Positions 1 to 6,341 of a stretch of DNA of 9,341 bases are shown piece by piece. Each line of letters begins with the position of its first letter. Position 1 is the first letter of the stretch. The notes beneath the pieces were generated by a model. That model ran no database searches. It worked only from the letters and a program-made list of their open reading frames with translations, and was not told the origin of the DNA. Made by a program: the position numbers and the translations under genes. The stretch spans positions 1 through 9,341 of the forward strand of contig CAMZBE010000033.1 in NCBI GenBank assembly GCA_947304475.1, written 5' to 3'. Source of the DNA: an uncultured Clostridia bacterium (lineage in GTDB: Bacteria > Bacillota > Clostridia > Oscillospirales > CAG-272).

Positions 1-1009
1 GTTTCAGCGTAAAGAGAATCCTGTTCCGTTCTGCGCGCGTCAGCACGTTGATCTTCTTCCGAGGATCAATTCCGGATAAAGAGAGGAATGGAAGGATCAT
101 GGTCTGGGGCAACAGATCCCGGAGCGCGTTCTGCGCGTCCCGATTGATATACTTGGTAAAGTCGGATAGGATCCTTTTTTCAAGCGTCTGTTCGTCGAGT
201 GCGGGTTTCAGGTCGATTACGGCGCGCAGGTTTTCAAAAGTGCAGTTACGCAGGTGCGCCGACGCCGACAGGATCATCGGTCCACTCAGCCCGAAATGCG
301 TGAAGAGCATTTCGCCGAAGTCGTGATAGAGTTCGCTGTCCCCATCGTAAACAGTTAAAGCAACGTTCTTGAGGGAAAGTCCCTGCATTTCGGAACAAAG
401 CGGGGAAGGAGAAACGAGCGGGACGAGGGAAGGGATCAGGGGGGTTACGTGATGCCCCGCGGCACGTGCGATCGCATACCCGGAGCCGTCCGAGCCTGTC
501 AGCGGGTAAGACGCGCCCCCGGTCGCGAGGATCACGGCGTCGAAGGGGAAGGTTCCTTCGTTGGTCACAACGCCAACGGCTCTGCCGTTTTCGATCAAGA
601 TCGCTTTCGCTTTTCGGCGCAGAAAAGTGCAGTCGGAGGTGTAGCGGAGCAACGCCGAAAGAATATCCGTGCTTTTGTCGGACGAAGGGAAAACACGTCT
701 GCCGCGCTCGGTTTTGAGTTCAACGCCGAGCGAGACGAGAAGATCTTTCATATCCTGCGGGGAGAAGCGGTTGATCGCAGAATAGAGAAAACGGCCGTTC
801 TTGGTGACGTTGGGGATGAAATCGGACGGCGTGCAGTCGTTTGTGACGTTGCATCTTCCTTTCCCGGAAATGAGAATCTTTTTTCCCGGCCGGTCGTTCT
901 GTTCGATCACGGTTACGACGGCGCCGTTTCTTGCCGCCGTTCCCGCCGCGAGAAGCCCGGCGGCACCGCCGCCGATCACGGCAATGCGAGGCGCGTCAGT
1001 TCTTCGCAT
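1..1009 (-). CDS. HI0933/BaiN-family NAD(P)/FAD-dependent oxidoreductase, 3' part outside window
   Basis: This is the N-terminal 336 codons of a flavoprotein of the HI0933-like family, which includes BaiN and the so-called aminoacetone oxidases. The reading frame is open to the window edge, so the C-terminus is missing. A dinucleotide-binding GGGAAG motif lies at residues 13-18, with an acidic residue (E36) at the end of the second strand, as expected for FAD ribose binding. The family signature GKKILISGKGRCNVTN follows at 42-57, and an ATGGASYPLTGSDGSG motif comes later. The family is cytosolic and mostly of unproven substrate; BaiN has been linked to bile-acid reduction, but that function should not be transferred here. 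The ATG at 1009 is the only sensible start, because the nucleotide-binding motif begins soon after it. The gene overlaps the preceding regulator's stop by 14 bases and has only a weak ribosome binding site, suggesting translation coupled to the upstream gene. Family assignment is firm; exact reaction unknown. Confidence 0.9.
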   Translation of the reverse strand, partial: MRRTDAPRIAVIGGGAAGLLAAGTAARNGAVVTVIEQNDRPGKKILISGKGRCNVTNDCTPSDFIPNVTKNGRFLYSAINRFSPQDMKDLLVSLGVELKTERGRRVFPSSDKSTDILSALLRYTSDCTFLRRKAKAILIENGRAVGVVTNEGTFPFDAVILATGGASYPLTGSDGSGYAIARAAGHHVTPLIPSLVPLVSPSPLCSEMQGLSLKNVALTVYDGDSELYHDFGEMLFTHFGLSGPMILSASAHLRNCTFENLRAVIDLKPALDEQTLEKRILSDFTKYINRDAQNALRDLLPQTMILPFLSLSGIDPRKKINVLTRAERNRILFTLK

Positions 1010-1837
1010 AGACGTCGTATTCGTCCCAGACGCGTTCCAGGCGGTCAAAGCGTTCGCGGACCTCTTCGCCCCTGCGCTGCGTAACCGCGACGAGCAGGGC
1101 GTCGATAATACTCAAGGGAGCGACCAGAGAGTCGACGAACGACGCCATATCGCTCTGGGCAGTCAGCAAGTGGTTCGCGTGCTCGGCAAGCGGGGACTGT
1201 ACGCTGTCAGTGAGGGCGATGACGGTGGCTTCTCGTGAGCGTGCGTACTTAAGCGCGTTGACGATCTTGCCCGAATAGCGGGGGAAACTGATCGCGATCA
1301 GGACGTCGCGCTGTCCGATCCCGAGAATTTGCTCGAAAACTTCGCTCGAACTGGTAGGCTGAACCAAACGTACGTTGTCCCGGATCATTCCGAGGTTGAA
1401 GTTAAAGAACCCGGCGAGAAACGCCGAAGAGCGTACGCCGAAAATGTAGACGTTATCGGCGGAAATGATTGCGTCGACCGCTGCGGAAAAGGCGTCGCGA
1501 TTGATCGAGTGCATTCCGCGTCGGACATCATCACGTTTTCGATCGGGTTCGCTTTGCCGAGGCGTTCCTCCGCGATCTTGATCCGCTGATTCGGCGTCAG
1601 TTTCGCCCTGACGAGTTCCTGCACCGCGTGCTGAAACTCGGGATAACCGTCGAAGCCCAGGTCAATCGCAAAACGGACGACGGTGGACTCGGAAACGCCC
1701 ACCATCTCACTCAACTTTGCCGCCGTCATATAGGCGACTTTGTCGTAGTCAGAAAGAATCGTCTGTGCGATCCTTTTCTTTCCCTTGGAGAGTTCCGGCA
1801 TCACGGATGCGATCTGCGCGGCAAGATCTTTCTTCAT
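996..1837 (-). pseudogene. MurR/RpiR-family transcriptional regulator, frameshifted
   Basis: The N-terminal part (1837 to about 1514, 108 residues) is an RpiR helix-turn-helix domain; the stretch around residues 36-60 (TAAKLSEMVGVSESTVVRFA) is the HTH. The C-terminal part (1514 to 996, 172 residues) is a SIS sugar-phosphate-binding domain with FGVRSSAFLAGFF near its start and an AISFPRYS segment. The two parts are in different frames. Reading one base back at position 1514, where GAA and ATG share an A, restores a single protein of about 280 residues, the normal family length. Without correction the first frame ends at 1385. Both halves keep good family sequence and show no other damage, so this is either a recent one-base deletion or a sequencing error. 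Family members usually sense phosphorylated sugars and control sugar or cell-wall recycling genes. The gene starts 12 bases after gltX ends, with GGAGG in the gap, and so belongs to the gltX operon. Target genes are unknown. Confidence 0.85.
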
Positions 1838-1849
1838 ATTCTCCTCCCG

Positions 1850-3307
1850 TTATCCGAGACGTTCTGTTGCAATCCGTAATCTTTCGAGCGTTTCGTTCTT
1901 ACCGAGGATCTCCATGATCTCGGTTGCTCCCCCCGGCGTGACCGTGAGTCCGGAAACGGCGGCGCGGGCAACGAACAGAACGGCGCCGGATTTGATCGCG
2001 CTTTCTTCGGCAAAAGCCGTCAGAGCGGCGAAGAGTGTGTCGTTGTTCCATTCGGAGACTTTTTTAAGCGCTGAAACGATCCCGGGCAGCATTCCGCTTG
2101 CAACTTCCGGGGTAACTTTGTTCTTTTTATTGTGGAAGAGTTCTGCGGCGTCGTAAACGGGCAGAGCAGAGAAGAACGCGATTTTCCCGTCGATTTCGGA
2201 CAGTTTTCCGATCCGAGGTTGCACGAGGGGTAAGATGCGGTCAAGTTTGTCCGACGCAAGCGAAACCGAGATAAAGGGAAGCGCCCGTTTCCTGAACTCT
2301 TCGGGAGTGAGTTTGCGGATATATTCGCCGTTGAACCAGAGCAGTTTTTCGTAGTCGAAGACCGAGGGGGATTTGTTAATCCCGTCAAGTGAAAAAGCTT
2401 CGGTCAGTTCGTCGAGCGTAAAAAACTCGTTTTCGGTGTTCTTCGGGCACCAGCCAAGCAGGGCGATGTAGTTGACGATCGCCTCGGGCAGATAACCGTC
2501 GGCTGTCAGATCCGCGAAACTGACCGCTCCGTGGCGTTTCGAGAGTTTGGAGACGGTACCGTCTTCACCTCTCCCCATGAGCAGCGGCAGATGGACGAAG
2601 ACCGGTCTCTGCCAACCGAAAGCGTCGTAGAGCAGGGCGTATTTCGGCGTGGACGGAAGATACTCGCTCCCGCGCACGATGTGCGTGACGCCCATAAGAT
2701 GGTCGTCCACGACGTGACAGAAGTTGTAGGTGGGATATCCGTCGGCTTTCATCAGGATCTGATCCTGCAGTTCCTTGTTTTCGGTGCTGATGGTGCCGAA
2801 CACCGCGTCCTCGTAGGTCGTGGTCCCTTCGAGCGGGATCTTCTGACGGATGACGTAGGGGATCCCCGCCTTCAGGTTTGCTTCAACCTCTTCTTTCGGC
2901 AGATCGCGGCAGTGACGGTCGTATCCGCCGCCGATGCCGTCCTCTTTGTGCAGGCTTTCGAGCCGTTCTTTGGAACAGAAGCAATAGTACGCCGTGCCGC
3001 GTTCGACCAGTTCTTTTGCGTAACGGAGATAAATCTCCTTACGCTCGGACTGGATATATGGACCGTTTGCGCCTCCGACGCCCGGCCCTTCGTCGTAGCG
3101 GAGTCCCGTGACCTTCAGCGTGTCGATGATGACGTCGGTCGCTCCTTCGACCAACCGCTCGCGGTCGGTGTCTTCGATCCGAAGGATAAAGGTCCCGTCG
3201 CTGTGCTTCGCAATCAGGTAGGAATACAGCGCCGTCCGTAGATTTCCGATATGCATATAGCCGGTCGGGCTGGGGGCAAACCGTGTAACGACGTTTCGAT
3301 TGATCAT
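1850..3307 (-). CDS. gltX: Glutamyl-tRNA synthetase (GluRS, class I)
   Basis: This cytosolic enzyme charges tRNA-Glu with glutamate using ATP. The 485-residue length is normal for bacterial GluRS. The start reads RFAPSPTGYMHIGNLRTAL, where HIGN (19-22) is the class I HIGH motif. The KMSKS loop appears as KLSKR at 254-258. A zinc-binding pattern typical of many GluRS enzymes is visible: C109, C111, Y129 and C133. The segment at about 194-215 (YNFCHVVDDHLMGVTHIVRG) is the conserved catalytic-domain stretch. The C-terminal anticodon-binding half is intact. The ATG at 3307 has AAAGGAG 11 bases upstream, a slightly long spacing. It is the first gene of a gltX - rpiR - HI0933 operon. A single gltX in Bacillota often also makes Glu-tRNA-Gln for GatCAB amidation, but nothing here tests that. 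The very short leader leaves no room for a T-box. Confidence 0.98.
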   Translation of the reverse strand: MINRNVVTRFAPSPTGYMHIGNLRTALYSYLIAKHSDGTFILRIEDTDRERLVEGATDVIIDTLKVTGLRYDEGPGVGGANGPYIQSERKEIYLRYAKELVERGTAYYCFCSKERLESLHKEDGIGGGYDRHCRDLPKEEVEANLKAGIPYVIRQKIPLEGTTTYEDAVFGTISTENKELQDQILMKADGYPTYNFCHVVDDHLMGVTHIVRGSEYLPSTPKYALLYDAFGWQRPVFVHLPLLMGRGEDGTVSKLSKRHGAVSFADLTADGYLPEAIVNYIALLGWCPKNTENEFFTLDELTEAFSLDGINKSPSVFDYEKLLWFNGEYIRKLTPEEFRKRALPFISVSLASDKLDRILPLVQPRIGKLSEIDGKIAFFSALPVYDAAELFHNKKNKVTPEVASGMLPGIVSALKKVSEWNNDTLFAALTAFAEESAIKSGAVLFVARAAVSGLTVTPGGATEIMEILGKNETLERLRIATERLG

Positions 3308-3339
3308 TTTACGTATGGCTCCTTTGGCGTCATAATATC

Positions 3340-3360
3340 TCTATGATATTTTATCATAGA
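3340..3360. promoter_or_regulatory. Perfect inverted repeat over the gltX -10 box, candidate operator
   Basis: The arms TCTATGATA and TATCATAGA are perfect 9-bp inverted repeats separated by TTT. The repeat encloses the predicted gltX -10 hexamer and reaches the expected start of transcription, the place where a bound repressor would block polymerase. The central 17 bases (3342-3358) match the B. subtilis TnrA/GlnR pattern TGTNANATTTTNTNACA at every specified position except the symmetric G and C (here A and T). This could be a nitrogen-type operator or a coincidence of AT-rich symmetry. It has no U-tract and is not a terminator. Confidence 0.5.
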
Positions 3361-3376
3361 ATGTCTTTTTCGTCAA
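3348..3376 (-). promoter_or_regulatory. Predicted sigma-A promoter of the gltX operon
   Basis: On the minus strand TTGACG (3376-3371) is followed after exactly 17 bases by TAAAAT (3353-3348), close to the sigma-A consensus. Transcription should start near 3341, giving a leader of about 33 nt before the gltX ATG. This is a prediction from sequence only. Confidence 0.7.
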
Positions 3377-3392
3377 TCGGCAAAACAAATTA

Positions 3393-3421
3393 TTTACTTT
3401 TCGGGATAACCGCTGTATAAT
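3393..3421 (+). promoter_or_regulatory. Predicted sigma-A promoter of the histidine kinase gene
   Basis: TTTACT (3393-3398) and a consensus TATAAT (3416-3421) are separated by 17 bases. Transcription should begin around 3427-3429, so the kinase mRNA would have a leader of only about 13 nt. The promoter stands back-to-back with that of gltX; the two -35 boxes are 16 bases apart. Confidence 0.6.
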
Positions 3422-3427
3422 GGAAAC

Positions 3428-3433
3428 GGAGGG
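3428..3433 (+). promoter_or_regulatory. Ribosome binding site that sets the kinase start
   Basis: GGAGGG lies 7 bases before the ATG at 3441. The in-frame ATG at 3420 sits inside the predicted -10 box and has no Shine-Dalgarno sequence, so 3441 is the better start. Confidence 0.75.
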
Positions 3434-3440
3434 ACGAAGT

Positions 3441-4919
3441 ATGTTCAAAAGCGTATTTGCGAAATACCTGACCGCGATCTGCATTCTGATCCTTGCCTGT
3501 ATCCTGATTTTGGCCTGGATCATCAGTTCCGTGGTCCGGAACTATGCGATCGAACTGAAAAGCAAAGAAATGAACTGGAGTTGTACGACGACCGTCAGTC
3601 TCGTATCGCTGACTTACGGAAACTCGGACGGTTCTCTTTCATTTTCGGATTTCATTCTGCGGAATGAGCGCGGCATCTCCGATATGATCGGTACGATCCT
3701 CGAACGCGACGATACGCAGACAGTCGTTCTGACCGATAGCGTCGGATACGTTCTGCTCTTGTGCGGCGACGACGACGTTCTGACCGGCGAGAACGTGGCG
3801 CAAAGCGTTCTTTCGTCCCTTGTCGAGAACGGGGAATACATCGCCCGAAGTAACGTCGGCGGGGCGATTGAAGGGCAGTATCTGATCTTCGCGCGTCCGT
3901 TTCTGGCAGAGGACGGTACGTTTGAGGGCGCCGCGTTCATTCTTTCCTCTGCAGAAAAGGAATTGACGCTGATCAAATCCATGACCGAGACGATCGTGAC
4001 TTCGTCGCTCTGGGTACTTCTTGCGGCAATCATCGCGGTTTATTTCATCACCGATCGTGTCGTCGATCCGCTTCGCGGAATGACCGCCGCAGTTAAACGA
4101 TTCGGGAAAGGCGACTTCAAGATGCGCGTCCCGGTCACCGGCAGCGACGAGATTGCACAACTCGGAAAGGCGTTCAATCACATGGCGGAATCACTTGAAC
4201 ATACCGAAAAGATGCGGAATATGTTCCTTGCAAACGTTTCACACGATCTACGAACGCCCATGACAACGATTTCCGGCTTCATTGACGGGATCAATTCCGG
4301 TGCGATCCCGCCCGAAAAACACGGGTATTATCTGAATATCATCTCGGGGGAAGTACACCGTCTTTCGCGGCTGGTATCCGAAATCCTCGACCTCTCCAAA
4401 CTCGAATCGGGGGAGAGAAAGTTCGAGGCGGTACCCTTCGACGTCTGCGAGACCGCTCGCTTGATCCTGATTTCCTTTGAACAGAAGATCAATCAGAAAC
4501 GTTTGGACGTGGAGTTTGACGCCGAAAAAGACAGTATGAAGGTAACGGCAGATAAGGACGCGATCTATCAGGCTCTGTACAATCTCGTAGACAACGCGAT
4601 CAAGTTCGCGCGCGAAGGCGGTCTTATCCGCCTTTCGGTCGGATACGGCGAGTCGGGGAAGGTCATGGTCGCCGTCTTCAACGAAGGCGACGGGATCCCA
4701 GAAGCGGATTTGCCGTACGTTTTCGACCGCTTCTACAAATCTGACAAGAGCCGCGGACTGGATAAAAACGGCGTCGGTCTCGGTCTTTATATCGTGAAGA
4801 CAATCCTTGAAGCGCAGGGAGAGACCATCTCGGTCAGAAGCGATCCCGGCAAGAACTGCGAGTTCGTATTCACGCTTTCTCCGTCGGAAAGTGAAGCAAA
4901 CGAACATGCAAAGAACTGA
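3441..4919 (+). CDS. Membrane sensor histidine kinase (HAMP-HisKA-HATPase), no adjacent response regulator
   Basis: A 492-residue two-component sensor. TM1 lies at about 8-31 and TM2 at about 189-205, flanking an extracytoplasmic sensor domain (about 35-185) that may have a CACHE/PAS-like fold, as in many Bacillota kinases. A HAMP linker follows (about 204-256, conserved P210). The HisKA dimerisation helix has phospho-acceptor H268 in NVSHDLRTPMTTISGF. The ATP-binding domain shows an N box (NLVDNAIKF, N381 and N385), G1 (DGIP, 417-420), an F box (VFDRFYKSD, 427-435) and G2 (GVGLGL, 444-449). All catalytic motifs are present, so it should autophosphorylate and pass phosphate to a response regulator. 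No regulator gene lies beside it: upstream is divergent gltX and downstream a convergent ABC operon. Its partner must be elsewhere, unless the regulator gene was lost or moved. The layout resembles PhoR/ResE-type kinases. Signal unknown. Confidence 0.95.
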   Translation: MFKSVFAKYLTAICILILACILILAWIISSVVRNYAIELKSKEMNWSCTTTVSLVSLTYGNSDGSLSFSDFILRNERGISDMIGTILERDDTQTVVLTDSVGYVLLLCGDDDVLTGENVAQSVLSSLVENGEYIARSNVGGAIEGQYLIFARPFLAEDGTFEGAAFILSSAEKELTLIKSMTETIVTSSLWVLLAAIIAVYFITDRVVDPLRGMTAAVKRFGKGDFKMRVPVTGSDEIAQLGKAFNHMAESLEHTEKMRNMFLANVSHDLRTPMTTISGFIDGINSGAIPPEKHGYYLNIISGEVHRLSRLVSEILDLSKLESGERKFEAVPFDVCETARLILISFEQKINQKRLDVEFDAEKDSMKVTADKDAIYQALYNLVDNAIKFAREGGLIRLSVGYGESGKVMVAVFNEGDGIPEADLPYVFDRFYKSDKSRGLDKNGVGLGLYIVKTILEAQGETISVRSDPGKNCEFVFTLSPSESEANEHAKN

Positions 4920-4927
4920 ACAAAACG

Positions 4928-4961
4928 AAAGGCGACGCTCCGGATCGGGGCGTCGCCTTTT
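4928..4961. terminator. Rho-independent terminator, probably bidirectional
   Basis: AAAGGCGACGC (4928-4938) pairs perfectly with GCGTCGCCTTT (4950-4960), and the inner bases can extend the stem. The hairpin is followed by TTTT on the plus strand, ending the kinase transcript, whose stop codon is 9 bases before it. On the minus strand the same hairpin directly follows the ABC ATPase stop codon, with a looser T-rich tail (TTTCGTTTTG). It therefore insulates two convergent transcripts. Confidence 0.88.
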
Positions 4962-5563
4962 CAGTGCGGGGAGGGAAGTTCGAGAAGCGTGGTCGGAATA
5001 TGATCGCAGTCCTCGGGGTGATGCGTGGAAAAGAGGATCAGAGAATTCTCCGAATACCGTGCAATCAGATGGAGCGCCAAAGCGATAGAGTGTTGGTCGA
5101 GTTCTTTGGTCACTTCGTCAAGCAACTTGATCGGGTGGGGTGAGAAGAGCGCACGGGCAAGCGAAACACGCTGTTTCATTCCGCCCGAGAGCGCGTCGGG
5201 GGCGCTTTCATATTCCTTCCCGGAAAGACCGAGGGAAGAAAGCAGTTCCATCGCCAAACGATCGTTCTCTGATGCTTCCTCTTTGGTCTTTGGACGGCGA
5301 ACGCAGGTTACGTTCCGAAGGACCGTCATGTGCGGAAACAGGCGGTATTCTTGAAAAGCGAATGCACAGGGATCAGAGACGGCGACCGTCCCGCCTGTCG
5401 GCTTTTCAAGTCCCGCAATCAAGCGAAGCAGCGTCGTTTTGCCGCATCCGCTCGGCCCGGTAATCAGGTAGATTCCGGGTGAGGAAAAAGTATAGGAAAA
5501 ATCATTGAAAACAGGTTTGTTCGGATAACAGAAGCAAAGCGAGGAGAAGATGATTTCAGGCAA
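4961..5563 (-). CDS. ABC transporter ATP-binding protein, SsuB/TauB-like
   Basis: The cytoplasmic ATPase subunit of the importer encoded by the two preceding genes. It has 200 residues, short for this subfamily (commonly about 240-260), but all motifs are present: Walker A GPSGCGKTT (36-44), Q-loop Q71 in FQEYRLFPHMTV, signature LSGGMKQ (125-131), Walker B IKLLDE (145-150), D-loop from L155-D156, and switch histidine H181 in FSTHH. The Walker B glutamate is followed by V instead of the usual P (DEVTKELD rather than DEP). The start codon is TTG at 5563. It is supported by a full AAAGGAGG 7 bases upstream, and no ATG precedes the conserved region. The gene overlaps the permease stop by 8 bases, which suggests translational coupling. 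The family moves sulfonates, nitrate, thiamine precursors and similar small solutes; the substrate here is not determined. Confidence 0.95.
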   Translation of the reverse strand: MPEIIFSSLCFCYPNKPVFNDFSYTFSSPGIYLITGPSGCGKTTLLRLIAGLEKPTGGTVAVSDPCAFAFQEYRLFPHMTVLRNVTCVRRPKTKEEASENDRLAMELLSSLGLSGKEYESAPDALSGGMKQRVSLARALFSPHPIKLLDEVTKELDQHSIALALHLIARYSENSLILFSTHHPEDCDHIPTTLLELPSPH

Positions 5564-6341
5564 GAGACGACCTCCTTTCCGTTCTCTTTGCCCGTTTCCC
5601 GATCAAAAGGCAGATAACGCCGTCAAGCAAGATGCTGACGAGAATGACGACAAGAGTCCAGGCAAAGAGTTTAGAAGTGTCGACGTTCCACGCTTTCGCG
5701 TCCCAGATCATATATCCGAGTGAGGCGGGCGTGCGGACGAGAATCTCGGTCGCAATCACGGCCTTCCAACCGAGTCCGAGAGAGGTGGAAAGAGCCGAGG
5801 AAAGGTATGGGGACAATGACGGAATCAGATATAAACGAAGCGTCTTCCAAAATCCGAAACGGTAAACCTTCGCAACCTCGTACAACGCCGGATCAAGGGC
5901 GCGGATTCCTTCGGTGAGACTGCTCCAAACAATCGGGGCGACCATAAGAAGACAGATAAAGCCGGGCAGAATTCGATTGTTAAGAAAAACCCAAGCGATG
6001 ATGATAAACGACGCCACAGGCGTTGCCCGAACGATCGTCATGATTGGCGAAATCACGGATTGAAAGAGTTTTGACGACGCCGACGGAATCGCGAAAAACA
6101 CGCCGAGCAGAACACCTGCCGCAAATCCGAGGGAGAGAGACAAAAGCGATTTGAGAAGCGCTCGGTAAAGGTCGCCCGTCCCGAACAACGAGATGAGATC
6201 CCGGAATACAGACGCAGGCGTCGGGAGAATGAAGGGTACTCCTACTCGCCACGCCGCAAACGCCCAAAGACCGATCCAGAAACAAAGAGAAAGGATTGGT
6301 AATCCGAACCGGATCAAGGGACTTTTACTGCATAACGTCAT
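5556..6341 (-). CDS. ABC transporter permease, SsuC/TauC-like (BPD_transp_1)
   Basis: Inner-membrane subunit of the importer. With the ATG at 6341 it has 261 residues and about six hydrophobic segments (roughly 12-32, 64-86, 97-118, 126-146, 185-205 and 225-248). The cytoplasmic EAA-type coupling loop is EVAKVYRFGFWKTLRLYLIP (155-174), followed by SPYLSSALSTSLGLGWKAV, which is typical of the sulfonate/nitrate/taurine permease family. The C-terminus is basic and ends in the ATPase gene overlap. The start is uncertain. ATG 6341 overlaps the binding-protein stop by 17 bases and has a weak TGGAA site; ATG 6353 and ATG 6404 are in frame, but the last would give a basic N-terminal extension encoded inside the binding-protein gene and is unlikely. 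Translation is probably coupled to the upstream gene. Confidence 0.93.
   Translation of the reverse strand: MTLCSKSPLIRFGLPILSLCFWIGLWAFAAWRVGVPFILPTPASVFRDLISLFGTGDLYRALLKSLLSLSLGFAAGVLLGVFFAIPSASSKLFQSVISPIMTIVRATPVASFIIIAWVFLNNRILPGFICLLMVAPIVWSSLTEGIRALDPALYEVAKVYRFGFWKTLRLYLIPSLSPYLSSALSTSLGLGWKAVIATEILVRTPASLGYMIWDAKAWNVDTSKLFAWTLVVILVSILLDGVICLLIGKRAKRTERRSSLA
5571..5578 (-). promoter_or_regulatory. Full-length Shine-Dalgarno deciding a TTG start
   Basis: AAAGGAGG, read on the minus strand, lies 7 bases before the TTG at 5563. It is inside the 3' end of the permease gene. A near-perfect site probably offsets the weak TTG start of the ATPase gene. Confidence 0.85.

Noticed and set aside
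449..1084. Plus-strand open frame of 211 codons
   Set aside because: It lies antisense to the FAD oxidoreductase and its translation is low-complexity, Arg-rich sequence typical of a shadow frame.
1500..1525. Programmed -1 ribosomal frameshift in the RpiR gene
   Set aside because: No X XXY YYZ heptamer is present around the junction (GACGCGGAATGCACT), so mutation or sequencing error is simpler.
2531..3241. Long plus-strand open frame of 236 codons
   Set aside because: It is antisense to gltX, whose protein has all GluRS motifs. The plus-strand frame shows no recognisable domain and no ribosome binding site.
3308..3341. T-box riboswitch upstream of gltX
   Set aside because: The predicted leader is only about 33 nt, far too short for a T-box, and no T-box core sequence is seen.
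3340..3360. Terminator hairpin between gltX and the kinase
   Set aside because: The stem is AT-rich, lacks a U-tract and overlaps a good promoter; it fits an operator better.
4248..4907. Minus-strand open frame of 219 codons
   Set aside because: It is antisense to the kinase catalytic domains, which carry clear HisKA and HATPase motifs.
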